Translations under genes and position numbers: made by a program
Shown: piece by piece, positions 28,944-36,870 of the stretch
Layout: the number at the start of each line of letters is the position of its first letter
Position numbering within the stretch: the first letter of the stretch is position 1
Notes under the pieces: model-generated
What the model was told of the DNA's origin: nothing
Seen by the model: only the letters and a program-made list of their open reading frames with translations
The model's database searches: none
Assembly (NCBI RefSeq): GCF_015689175.1
Contig: NZ_CP065047.1
Coordinates: 2,666,001-2,730,000 of the forward strand
Source of the DNA: Mycobacterium kubicae
Lineage (GTDB): Bacteria > Actinomycetota > Actinomycetes > Mycobacteriales > Mycobacteriaceae
Direction: 5' to 3'
DNA: 64,000 bases

Positions 28944-30428
28944 ATGAGCGCGAGCGCGCAAACCGGGACCATCACCACACAGGTACCCGCACGACTCGAC
29001 CGGCTCCCGTGGTCGAAGTTTCACTGGCGGATCGTCGTTGGCCTCGGTGGCGTGTGGATTCTCGACGGGCTCGAGGTCACCATGGTCGGTAACGTGTCGT
29101 CGCGGTTGACCGAGAAGGGCAGCGGCATCAATCTCACCCCGGCACAGATCGGTGTGGCGGCGGCCTTCTACATCGCCGGCGCCTGCGTGGGCGCCTTGTT
29201 CTTCGGTCACCTCACCGACCGATTCGGCCGTCGCAATCTATTCATACTGACCCTTGCGGTGTACCTGGTTGCCACGGTGGCAACCGCTTTCGCCTTCGCT
29301 CCTTGGTACTTCTACCTCGCGCGCTTCCTGACCGGTTCCGGTATCGGCGGTGAGTACGCCGCGATCAATTCGGCCATCGACGAGCTCATTCCGGCACGGG
29401 TGCGCGGTCGAGTCGACCTCATCATCAACGGAACCTATTGGTTGGGGTCGGCCGCCGGGGCCGCCGGCTCTCTGCTCCTACTCAACACCTCCTATTTTCC
29501 GCAAAACATCGGATGGCGACTCGCCTTCGGTATCGGTGCGATTTTCGGCATTTTCGTCCTGCTGGTTCGGCGCAATGTTCCGGAAAGTCCGCGCTGGTTG
29601 TTCATCCACAACCGCGACCGGGAGGCCGAGGAAATCGTCGGTCAGATCGAAGCCGATGTGCAGCGGCACACCGGCAAACCGCTTCCCGAACCGCGAGGTG
29701 AACCCCTCAGAATCCGCCAGCGCGAGACCATCTCATTCCGCGAGATCGCTCGGGTGGCCTTCACCCTGTATCCGCAGCGCGCGGTCCTGGGGTTGGCGTT
29801 GTTCATCGGGCAGGCGTTTCTCTACAACGGCGTGACGTTCAACCTGGGCACTCTGTTGAGCGGCTTTTATGGCGTCGCCTCCGACAAAGTGCCGCTGTTC
29901 TTCATTTTGTGGGCGTTGAGTAATTTTGCCGGCCCGCTTTTGTTGGGTCACCTGTTCGACACGGTCGGCCGGAAAAAGATGATCACCATGTCATACATCG
30001 GTTCTGCCGCCGTGGCGGTTGTGCTCGCCGTGGTGTTCCTTACCCAAACGGGCGGGGTATGGACCTTCATCGGCGTCCTCGCGGTGACGTTCTTTCTGGC
30101 ATCCGCCGGCGCCAGCGCGGCGTATCTGACCGTCAGCGAGATCTTCCCGATGGAGACTCGGGCGCTGGCGATCGCTTTCTTCTACGCGTTGGGAACGGCG
30201 ATCGGAGGCATCACCGGTCCGCTGCTGTTCGGTCAGCTGATCGAGTCGGGGCAGCGCGGCCACGTCGTCTGGTCGTTCCTCATCGGGGCTGCGGTCATGG
30301 CAATCGGCGGCTTGGTCGAATTGTGGCTGGGTGTGGCCGCCGAGCAACGCCCGCTCGAGGAGTTGGCGTTGCCATTGACGGTGGCCGACGCCGAACGGGA
30401 GGACAACGCAGACAAGACGTCGAGCTGA
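28944..30428 (+). CDS. MFS transporter, sugar-porter-like
   Basis: A 494-residue, 12-helix major facilitator. The loop 2-3 signature GHLTDRFGRRN and the equivalent GHLFDTVGRKK in the second half are intact. RFLTGSGIGGEYAA is typical of the metabolite/sugar-porter branch, and ESPRWLF follows TM6. The central cytoplasmic loop (about 210-260) is charged. ATG 28944 is preceded by GGAGCC. The transported solute is unknown; aromatic-acid and sugar porters both share these signatures. It has no evident operon partner. Confidence 0.82.
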   Translation: MSASAQTGTITTQVPARLDRLPWSKFHWRIVVGLGGVWILDGLEVTMVGNVSSRLTEKGSGINLTPAQIGVAAAFYIAGACVGALFFGHLTDRFGRRNLFILTLAVYLVATVATAFAFAPWYFYLARFLTGSGIGGEYAAINSAIDELIPARVRGRVDLIINGTYWLGSAAGAAGSLLLLNTSYFPQNIGWRLAFGIGAIFGIFVLLVRRNVPESPRWLFIHNRDREAEEIVGQIEADVQRHTGKPLPEPRGEPLRIRQRETISFREIARVAFTLYPQRAVLGLALFIGQAFLYNGVTFNLGTLLSGFYGVASDKVPLFFILWALSNFAGPLLLGHLFDTVGRKKMITMSYIGSAAVAVVLAVVFLTQTGGVWTFIGVLAVTFFLASAGASAAYLTVSEIFPMETRALAIAFFYALGTAIGGITGPLLFGQLIESGQRGHVVWSFLIGAAVMAIGGLVELWLGVAAEQRPLEELALPLTVADAEREDNADKTSS

Positions 30429-30520
30429 GCAAACACTGGCGAGGCCATCTCGCTAAGTGGTTCTCTTGAAGAATTGCCGCTGACCACCCGTTCGGGACGG
30501 TCACAGTTGAGAGGGTTCAA

Positions 30521-33500
30521 GTGGTCTTCCGCGCAGGCCAGGAGATCGGACGTGATCTTGCCGCCGTCGATTGGGCATCAACCCCGTTAGGGCCAGTGGA
30601 CGACTGGCCGCAGAGCCTTCGCACCGCCGTCAACATCCTGCTCGCTTCCCGGTTCCCGATGTGGATGGGGTGGGGACCAGAGCTGACCTTCTTCTGCAAC
30701 GACGCTTATCGCCGAGACACCCTGGGCCGCAAATATCCCTGGGCGCTGGGCCGCCCGGCCAGCGAAGTGTGGGCCGAAATCTGGCCGGACGTCGGACCAC
30801 GGGTCGAGCACGTCCTGTCCACCGGAGAGGCGACCTGGGACGAAGCCTTGCTGCTCATCCTCGAACGCTCGGGCTACCCAGAAGAGAGCTACCACACCTT
30901 CTCCTACAGCCCGCTGCGTGACGAGGACGCGCGCGTAGTCGGCATGCTTTGTGTGGTCAGCGAGGACACCGCACGAGTCATTGCCCAACGGCGCATGGCG
31001 ATGCTGCGCGACCTGGGGTCGGACCCGAGCGTCGTGCGTACCGAGCGAGAAATGCTGAACTTCGCCGCCGACCAGCTCGCCAACAACCCGTACGATCTGC
31101 CCTTCACTGCGACTTATCTGTTCGGCGACGATGGGCATGCTCAGCTCGCGGGAGTCAGCGGGATATCCCCGGGGCATCCCGCCGCACCGGAAACCCTTAC
31201 CCGCGATGGCGATTCGATATGGCCGCTGGAGAACGCCGAGCAAGGTCAAACACAGCTAGTCGACCTGGCCGGTCGCGCCACGGACCTACCCGCCGGCGCC
31301 TGGCGAAAGCCGCCGATACAGGCGGTGGTCGTGCCGCTGCTACAGCAGGGCGGCGCACCGGTCGGTTTCCTGGTCGCCGGGCTCAACCGGTACCGCCCAT
31401 TCGACGACGGCTACCGCGGCTTCATCGAGTTGGTTGCCGGACACATCGCCGCCGGGGTGGTGAGTGCACGCAGCTATCGAGCCCAGCAACAGCGTGCGGA
31501 GGAACTGGCCGAACTCGATCGCGCCAAGACGACTTTCTTCTCCAATATCAGCCATGAGTTTCGGACGCCGCTGACGTTGATCCTCGGACCGGTCGACGAA
31601 TTGCGCACCAAGGCAACGGGAATCGACGATCGCACCCGTCAGGAATTGGAGTTGGTACACCGCAACGGACTGCGGTTGGCCAAGCTGGTCAACACGTTGC
31701 TGGACTTCTCCCGGATCCAGGCAGGCAGGATGCAGGCGCTGTTCGAGCCCGTCGACGTCGCCTCCCTCACCGCCGAACTGGCCAGCGTGTTCCGATCGGC
31801 CATCGAGCGGGCCGGTCTGACGTTCACTGTGGACTGTCCACCGCTCGACGAACCGGTGTACCTGGACCGGGAGATGTGGGAAAAGGTGATCCTCAACCTG
31901 CTCTCCAACGCGCTGAAATTCACCTTCGAGGGTTCGATCACCGTCCGGGTCGGCCGCGAAGGTGCTGAGGCGGTGGTCACGGTCAGCGATACGGGGATCG
32001 GCGTGCCTGCCACCGAAATCCCTCGGCTGTTCGAACGTTTCCACCGGGTGGAAAGCTCGCGAGCGCGATCCACCGAGGGCAGCGGGATAGGCCTGGCACT
32101 GGTCAGAGAACTGGTCGGGCTGCACGGTGGCACCATCACCGCGGAAAGTGTGGAGGGGTCAGGCACCGCCTTCACGGTGCGTGTGCCCTTCGGCACCGCT
32201 CACCTGCCCGCCGACGAGATCGGCTCACCGCAGTCCGCCCGTGCCGTTTCCGGGGTGATCGCCCAACCGTATGTCCAGGAAGCCCTGCGGTGGCTGCCCA
32301 GTGGCACCACACCGGCGGACACCGGCACCACCGCCACCATGACGGCCATCACCCCGGCCGAAAAAGTTGGCGAGCGGATCCACGTAGTGGTCGCAGATGA
32401 CAACGCCGACATGCGCGAGTACCTGACCAACTTGCTACGAACCTCAGGCTATGAGGTAACGGACGTCACCGACGGCAGCCAGGCGCTCGAAGTCATCCGC
32501 TCGCAGTTGCCCGAACTCGTCATCAGCGACGTCATGATGCCCAACCTCGACGGGCTGCAGCTGCTTGCGGCGCTGCGCAACGACCCACGCACCGCCGCCC
32601 TACCGGTTCTGCTGCTGTCCGCTCGCGCCGGGCAAGAAGCTTCCATCGAAGGGTTATTAGCGGGAGCCGACGACTACCTCGTCAAACCTTTCGCCGCTGC
32701 AGAGCTTCTCGCCCGGGTGCGCGCCAATGTCGAATTGGCTCGCTTGCGCGGCCATCAGTCCCGCTGGCGTGCGGCGTTGGTGGACTCATTGCAGGAGGCG
32801 TTTTTCGTCTGCGACGAAGACGGTGCCGTCATCGAGATCAACACCGCGTTCACCGAAATACTCGGCTACGGTCCCGAAGGATTGCCGTACCACCCCGTCC
32901 ATCCTTGGTGGCCGAACAAAGAGACCGACTCCGAAGCGTTCCGGCAAGTTGAGGTCGCGTTCGAGGGGATGTTGAGCGACACCCACGGCACGTTCACCGC
33001 TCCCATCACGCACCGCGACGGGCAGCGCCGCTGGGTTGCGGTGACTTTCAACCATGCTGAAGATCCCGACTCGGGCCGGCGGGTGATGGTAGGCACCTTC
33101 CGCGATGTGACGGCCGAGCATTATCTTGTGCAACGCCAAACTGCTCTTGCTGCGCTCAATCAGCAACTGGCGCAGGCAGATACGCTCGATGACGCACTGC
33201 ACGAGGCCACCGCCGAGCTGCTGCGGTTATGGCAGGCGCGGCGAATACTTGCCATAACCTTCGGCGATGCCGGGAAAACGGTCCCGCCGCATGTTGTGTG
33301 CGCCGGAGAACCGGCACAATGGAGCGACTTGCCAGCGCAACTACAGCAACGCATTTCGTCTTTACGTGAGGGCGACCTGCTCACTCCGCTCGCCGAGGAA
33401 GCCGGCGCGGCGGGTATTGCATTGCAGCATCCCAACGGTGTGTTGGTCATTTGGGTGGAGCTCGCCGAGCACCGGCCGTTCACCCCGGAGGACCAAACCT

Positions 33501-34642
33501 TGTTGACGGTTCTCAGCGGACGGCTCGGTCAGGGTCTGCAGCGCGTCTATCAATTGGACCAGCAACGCGAAACCGCCGTCGCACTTCAGCATGCGATGCT
33601 CGGGCCCGCAAGTCTCCCTGAGGGTTTCGCGGTGCGGTACCACCCCGCGAGCCGACCACTCAAGGTCGGCGGGGATTGGTATGACGTCGTCGACATCGAC
33701 AAGGGCCGCGTTGCGTTGATCGTCGGTGATTGTGTCGGTCACGGCTTGTCCGCCGCCACGGTGATGGGTCAGTTGCGCAGCGCCTGCCGGGCCCTGCTGC
33801 TTGAGCAGACCAGTCCCAGCGCCGCGCTCACGGGTCTCGACCGGTTCGCCGCGCGGTTACCGGGGGCGCGCTGCACCACTGCATTCTGCGCGGTCCTCAC
33901 CCTTGACACGGGTGAACTGGTGTATTCCAGCGCTGGGCATCCGCCGCCCATCTTGGTGCACGCTGACGGCACCAAAGCAAGGCTCGACGGCGGGCATGGG
34001 CTGCCCTTGGCGCTGCGCCCGGACTGGTCGCGGACCGAAGCGCGGGTGACCATGCCGCCGCGGGCGACGCTGCTGCTCTATACCGACGGGCTGGTGGAAC
34101 GCCGCGGCCGCTCTATCGACGACGGTATGGACCGAGCTGCCGACGTGGTCCACGGCGGCCGTTCCGACTCCATCGACGAGGTGGCGGACAACTTGATGTC
34201 CCGGCTGGAACCGGGGGGTGGTTATCCGGACGACGTCGCCGTCCTGCTTTATCGCCAACCCGCACCGCTGACCATGAGATTCGTGGCCGACGCCAACCAC
34301 TTGGGACCCAGTCGTGCCGCTTTGCGTAGCTGGTTGAGGCAGGCGGGAGTCGAACCCGAGCAGATCCAAGACGTGCTCATCGCCGCCGGCGAAGCCGTGG
34401 CCAACGCGATCGAGCATGGTCACCGTGACCGACCAGAAGGCACCGTCCTGTTGCAGGCCACCGCCGTCGTGGACCGGCTATGGGTGACGGTCACCGATTC
34501 CGGCAGCTGGAAACCGCCCCGCCAGACACCTGGGGTCAGTCGGGGCCGCGGCATCACCCTCATGCGAGGGCTGATGGAGGACTTGAGCATTCACTCCGAT
34601 GACACTGGCACCACGGTGCAGATGTACGCGAGGATCGCCTGA
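30521..34642 (+). CDS. Multidomain sensor: hybrid histidine kinase - receiver - SpoIIE phosphatase - RsbW-like anti-sigma kinase
   Basis: A 1,373-residue protein (GTG 30521 with GAGAGG upstream). In order it carries: PAS-like (about 10-150); GAF (160-330); HisKA with FFSNISHEFRTP, phospho-acceptor His345; HATPase with NLLSNALKF, DTGIGV and GSGIGLALV (455-545); receiver domain with DD at its start, Asp670 in SDVMMPNLDG and a KPF Lys near 721; PAS (750-880); GAF (885-1010); SpoIIE/PP2C phosphatase with GGDWYDVV and GDCVGHGLSAA (1030-1240); and an RsbW-type HATPase with AAGEAVANAIEHGH and RGRGITLM (1255-1373). This joins two-component input and a complete partner-switch enzyme pair in one chain. 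It overlaps the STAS gene by one base (TGATG), so the anti-anti-sigma partner is made with it. Confidence 0.87.
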   Translation: MVFRAGQEIGRDLAAVDWASTPLGPVDDWPQSLRTAVNILLASRFPMWMGWGPELTFFCNDAYRRDTLGRKYPWALGRPASEVWAEIWPDVGPRVEHVLSTGEATWDEALLLILERSGYPEESYHTFSYSPLRDEDARVVGMLCVVSEDTARVIAQRRMAMLRDLGSDPSVVRTEREMLNFAADQLANNPYDLPFTATYLFGDDGHAQLAGVSGISPGHPAAPETLTRDGDSIWPLENAEQGQTQLVDLAGRATDLPAGAWRKPPIQAVVVPLLQQGGAPVGFLVAGLNRYRPFDDGYRGFIELVAGHIAAGVVSARSYRAQQQRAEELAELDRAKTTFFSNISHEFRTPLTLILGPVDELRTKATGIDDRTRQELELVHRNGLRLAKLVNTLLDFSRIQAGRMQALFEPVDVASLTAELASVFRSAIERAGLTFTVDCPPLDEPVYLDREMWEKVILNLLSNALKFTFEGSITVRVGREGAEAVVTVSDTGIGVPATEIPRLFERFHRVESSRARSTEGSGIGLALVRELVGLHGGTITAESVEGSGTAFTVRVPFGTAHLPADEIGSPQSARAVSGVIAQPYVQEALRWLPSGTTPADTGTTATMTAITPAEKVGERIHVVVADDNADMREYLTNLLRTSGYEVTDVTDGSQALEVIRSQLPELVISDVMMPNLDGLQLLAALRNDPRTAALPVLLLSARAGQEASIEGLLAGADDYLVKPFAAAELLARVRANVELARLRGHQSRWRAALVDSLQEAFFVCDEDGAVIEINTAFTEILGYGPEGLPYHPVHPWWPNKETDSEAFRQVEVAFEGMLSDTHGTFTAPITHRDGQRRWVAVTFNHAEDPDSGRRVMVGTFRDVTAEHYLVQRQTALAALNQQLAQADTLDDALHEATAELLRLWQARRILAITFGDAGKTVPPHVVCAGEPAQWSDLPAQLQQRISSLREGDLLTPLAEEAGAAGIALQHPNGVLVIWVELAEHRPFTPEDQTLLTVLSGRLGQGLQRVYQLDQQRETAVALQHAMLGPASLPEGFAVRYHPASRPLKVGGDWYDVVDIDKGRVALIVGDCVGHGLSAATVMGQLRSACRALLLEQTSPSAALTGLDRFAARLPGARCTTAFCAVLTLDTGELVYSSAGHPPPILVHADGTKARLDGGHGLPLALRPDWSRTEARVTMPPRATLLLYTDGLVERRGRSIDDGMDRAADVVHGGRSDSIDEVADNLMSRLEPGGGYPDDVAVLLYRQPAPLTMRFVADANHLGPSRAALRSWLRQAGVEPEQIQDVLIAAGEAVANAIEHGHRDRPEGTVLLQATAVVDRLWVTVTDSGSWKPPRQTPGVSRGRGITLMRGLMEDLSIHSDDTGTTVQMYARIA

Positions 34643-34968
34643 TGGCCACGCAGCTCTCCGTGAACACCGACCGTGGTGTGGACGGGCGGCCGAGAGTGAC
34701 CGCGACGGGGGAGATCGATCTCAGCAACATCGAACAATTCACTCAAGCGCTCAGCTCCGCCAGTGAGGGCACCCGCAACCCGATCACCATCGACCTCAGC
34801 GCGGTGAGGTACGTGGACAGCGCGGGCATCAACGCCCTGTTCGATCACGCGGATGAAGTCGACCGGCTGCGAGTCATCGTGCATCCGTTGATGGTTCGGG
34901 TCCTCACCATCAGTGGATTCAGCAAGATCGCGACCGTCGAGATGACCTCGGCCGCTGACAATAGCTAG
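34642..34968 (+). CDS. STAS-domain anti-anti-sigma factor (RsbV-like)
   Basis: A 108-residue single STAS domain with GEIDLSNIEQF and the phosphorylation segment RYVDSAGINAL, in which the Ser of DSAG is the expected target of the RsbW-like kinase domain encoded just upstream. Its ATG overlaps the TGA of the sensor gene, implying translational coupling. In partner switching, the dephosphorylated STAS protein binds the anti-sigma kinase and frees a sigma factor. No sigma gene is in this window, so the target sigma acts in trans. Confidence 0.88.
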   Translation: MATQLSVNTDRGVDGRPRVTATGEIDLSNIEQFTQALSSASEGTRNPITIDLSAVRYVDSAGINALFDHADEVDRLRVIVHPLMVRVLTISGFSKIATVEMTSAADNS

Positions 34969-34985
34969 GGCGGCAGCGGACGCGG

Positions 34986-35864
34986 ATGACGGAGCCGGAG
35001 ACGCCGATGCGTCGGCAGGTGCGTGCGGTCGTGCGAGCGGTGGTGCGTGCGTCGGCACCCCGCCCGGCGTCGGCGGTGCGTGCGGCGACAAATTTCAACC
35101 AAGGTTTCTGGCCCGCGCTGTGGTCAGAAATCCGCTGGGCGTTCACGCCGCCGCGAACCTGGTTATCGGGTGTCGTGGCGAATCTATGTCTGGCGGTGGC
35201 TTGGCTGGCCGTGCAGCCGCTGGCCTCGCATGGTCATCAAACGCGTCATTACCACCATCACCACTTGGACTGGGTGGTGTTGGTCAGTACCTACTTCTCG
35301 TCTTTTGTGCTGGCCGACGTCACCACGACGAATGTCCTTGGCGGCGACCATTATCGCGTCGTCAAGGGACTTGCCGCAGGCACGCCGCTGTGGCGGGTGC
35401 TGTTGATCAAGAACATGGCGCTGCTCGTGCTGGTGGGGATGCCCACCCTGGTGGTGGCGATGGCGTTGACGCTGCAGCTGGAATCACCTCAGCGCCTTGC
35501 GGTTACGATTCCCAACGTCGCGGTGCCGATCTTGTCGTGGCTCGGTGTCGGCAATCTCGTCTCGGTGCTGCATCCGGTGGCCGCTGAGCCGCTGATCCGG
35601 CGGTGGCGGCAGCGCCACGACCTGCGCCGGACCAGCGCCTGGCTTGCGGCGGTGACCTTGCCGTATGCGGTGTACTACGTCGCCGACCCGATGGACGGCG
35701 TCGAGCACAAGGTGTTCTGGACCCAGCTTCCGGCGGCGATCGGTCCTGTGTTGGGGCGAGACACGAAAAGCTTCGTGCACCTGGGGTTCGCCACAGCGGT
35801 CTGGATAGGCGGAACGGTCGCGGCCGAGATGTGGGTCCGCAAACGCGGCCTGCAGATGAGATGA
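34986..35864 (+). CDS. Multi-pass membrane protein with His-rich loop (ABC-2-permease-like)
   Basis: A 292-residue protein, 17 bp after the STAS gene, so probably in the same operon. It has a basic, repetitive N-terminus (VRAVVRAVVRA) and then about six hydrophobic segments. Between the first two helices sits HGHQTRHYHHHHLD, with seven His at residues 82-93. The layout of the later helices (GTPLWRVLLIKNMALLVLVGMPTLVV) recalls ABC-2-type permeases, but no ATPase gene is adjacent. The His cluster could bind metal or sense pH if it faces outward. I do not recognise a named family. Confidence 0.6.
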   Translation: MTEPETPMRRQVRAVVRAVVRASAPRPASAVRAATNFNQGFWPALWSEIRWAFTPPRTWLSGVVANLCLAVAWLAVQPLASHGHQTRHYHHHHLDWVVLVSTYFSSFVLADVTTTNVLGGDHYRVVKGLAAGTPLWRVLLIKNMALLVLVGMPTLVVAMALTLQLESPQRLAVTIPNVAVPILSWLGVGNLVSVLHPVAAEPLIRRWRQRHDLRRTSAWLAAVTLPYAVYYVADPMDGVEHKVFWTQLPAAIGPVLGRDTKSFVHLGFATAVWIGGTVAAEMWVRKRGLQMR

Positions 35865-36734
35865 CTACCGGGGTGGACGGTCGATCTCAGCGATGCTGCC
35901 GTCCGGGCCGACGACAATGGACCCGCTCCGTCGCGTGTTGTCCGAGACGTGGATGTTGAGGTACAGCGTGCCGTCTTTGCGGCTTTCGATCGCCAAGAAC
36001 GTCTCTGGCGCGTCGAAGAGCGCCAGAGTAGTGGGCGCCTCATGTACCACGCCCAGCACCGCTTGCACGTCGAACCGACTGAGGTCACCCACACCGGAGC
36101 CGGAAAAGACCGCTGTGCTCGGTCCCTGGTTCGCCCAGGTGCCGTTGCGGTAGACCCATTGCACGATCTTGTGGGCATTGGCGGTGTCAGGTCGCTGGAC
36201 GACCGCCTTGTCCTGGTAGACGTTGAGCTGGTAGCCCAGCGTGTCGCCGAACTGCGTCCGCATCTGGGCGAGCAGCTCGGTGAGCCCGGTGAGCGTCAGC
36301 ATTTGCGGGGGAGCCGGTGCGATCGGCTTCGTCGGGGCGATTGCGGTGTCGCCGACACTGACGATGGCTGCGGGCGGAGCCGGAGGGTGCGCTGACGCAG
36401 CGCTCGAGGTCGGCTTGGGGTGCAAGCCCCAGGCAATCCCAGCGCCGAGCACCACCACCGCCAACCCCACCGCGACGCGAATGCCCCAGGTGCGGTTGGA
36501 CGACGTGCGCGACGGCGGCTGGGTCGGTAGCTTTCGATTCTGCAGATCGGACACGAGCGTCTGCAATTCGCCCAAGGTAAGCGCCTTGGTCGCGGCGCTC
36601 ACCCGCTCGCGGTGCTCTTCGGTCGACAGTTGTCCGTCTGCGAGCGCCGCGTCGAGCAGTTCGCATGTGTCATTGCGGTCGCTATCGGCGGCGCGAGTGT
36701 TTTCGCTGACCACAGCGACATCGTAGGATGCCAC
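35865..36734 (-). CDS. DUF1707 single-pass membrane protein
   Basis: A 289-residue protein. The N-terminal DUF1707 domain (about residues 18-68) shows DTCELLDAALADGQLSTEEH and ALTLGELQTLVSDLQ. It is followed by a TM helix (IRVAVGLAVVVLGAGIAWGL, about 88-107), a Pro/Ala-rich linker and a roughly 150-residue outer domain of unknown fold with GYQLNVYQDKAVVQRP. DUF1707 proteins are common membrane-linked proteins of actinobacteria with poorly known roles. Its stop abuts the stop of the convergent His-rich membrane gene with no gap, and its start is divergent from the PknE-like kinase (136 bp). Confidence 0.72.
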   Translation of the reverse strand: MASYDVAVVSENTRAADSDRNDTCELLDAALADGQLSTEEHRERVSAATKALTLGELQTLVSDLQNRKLPTQPPSRTSSNRTWGIRVAVGLAVVVLGAGIAWGLHPKPTSSAASAHPPAPPAAIVSVGDTAIAPTKPIAPAPPQMLTLTGLTELLAQMRTQFGDTLGYQLNVYQDKAVVQRPDTANAHKIVQWVYRNGTWANQGPSTAVFSGSGVGDLSRFDVQAVLGVVHEAPTTLALFDAPETFLAIESRKDGTLYLNIHVSDNTRRSGSIVVGPDGSIAEIDRPPR

Positions 36735-36870
36735 GCGGCTTTGCGCGCTGGTTCGGCTATCCGGCTGTCACGTCATTACCCCTCACCGCGGCTCTAGCCG
36801 TTAGCCTTATCCCGGCACGCCACCGCGTACTCCGGTTCGCCGCGCGTGGATGGCTTGATGAGGAGTCGGG

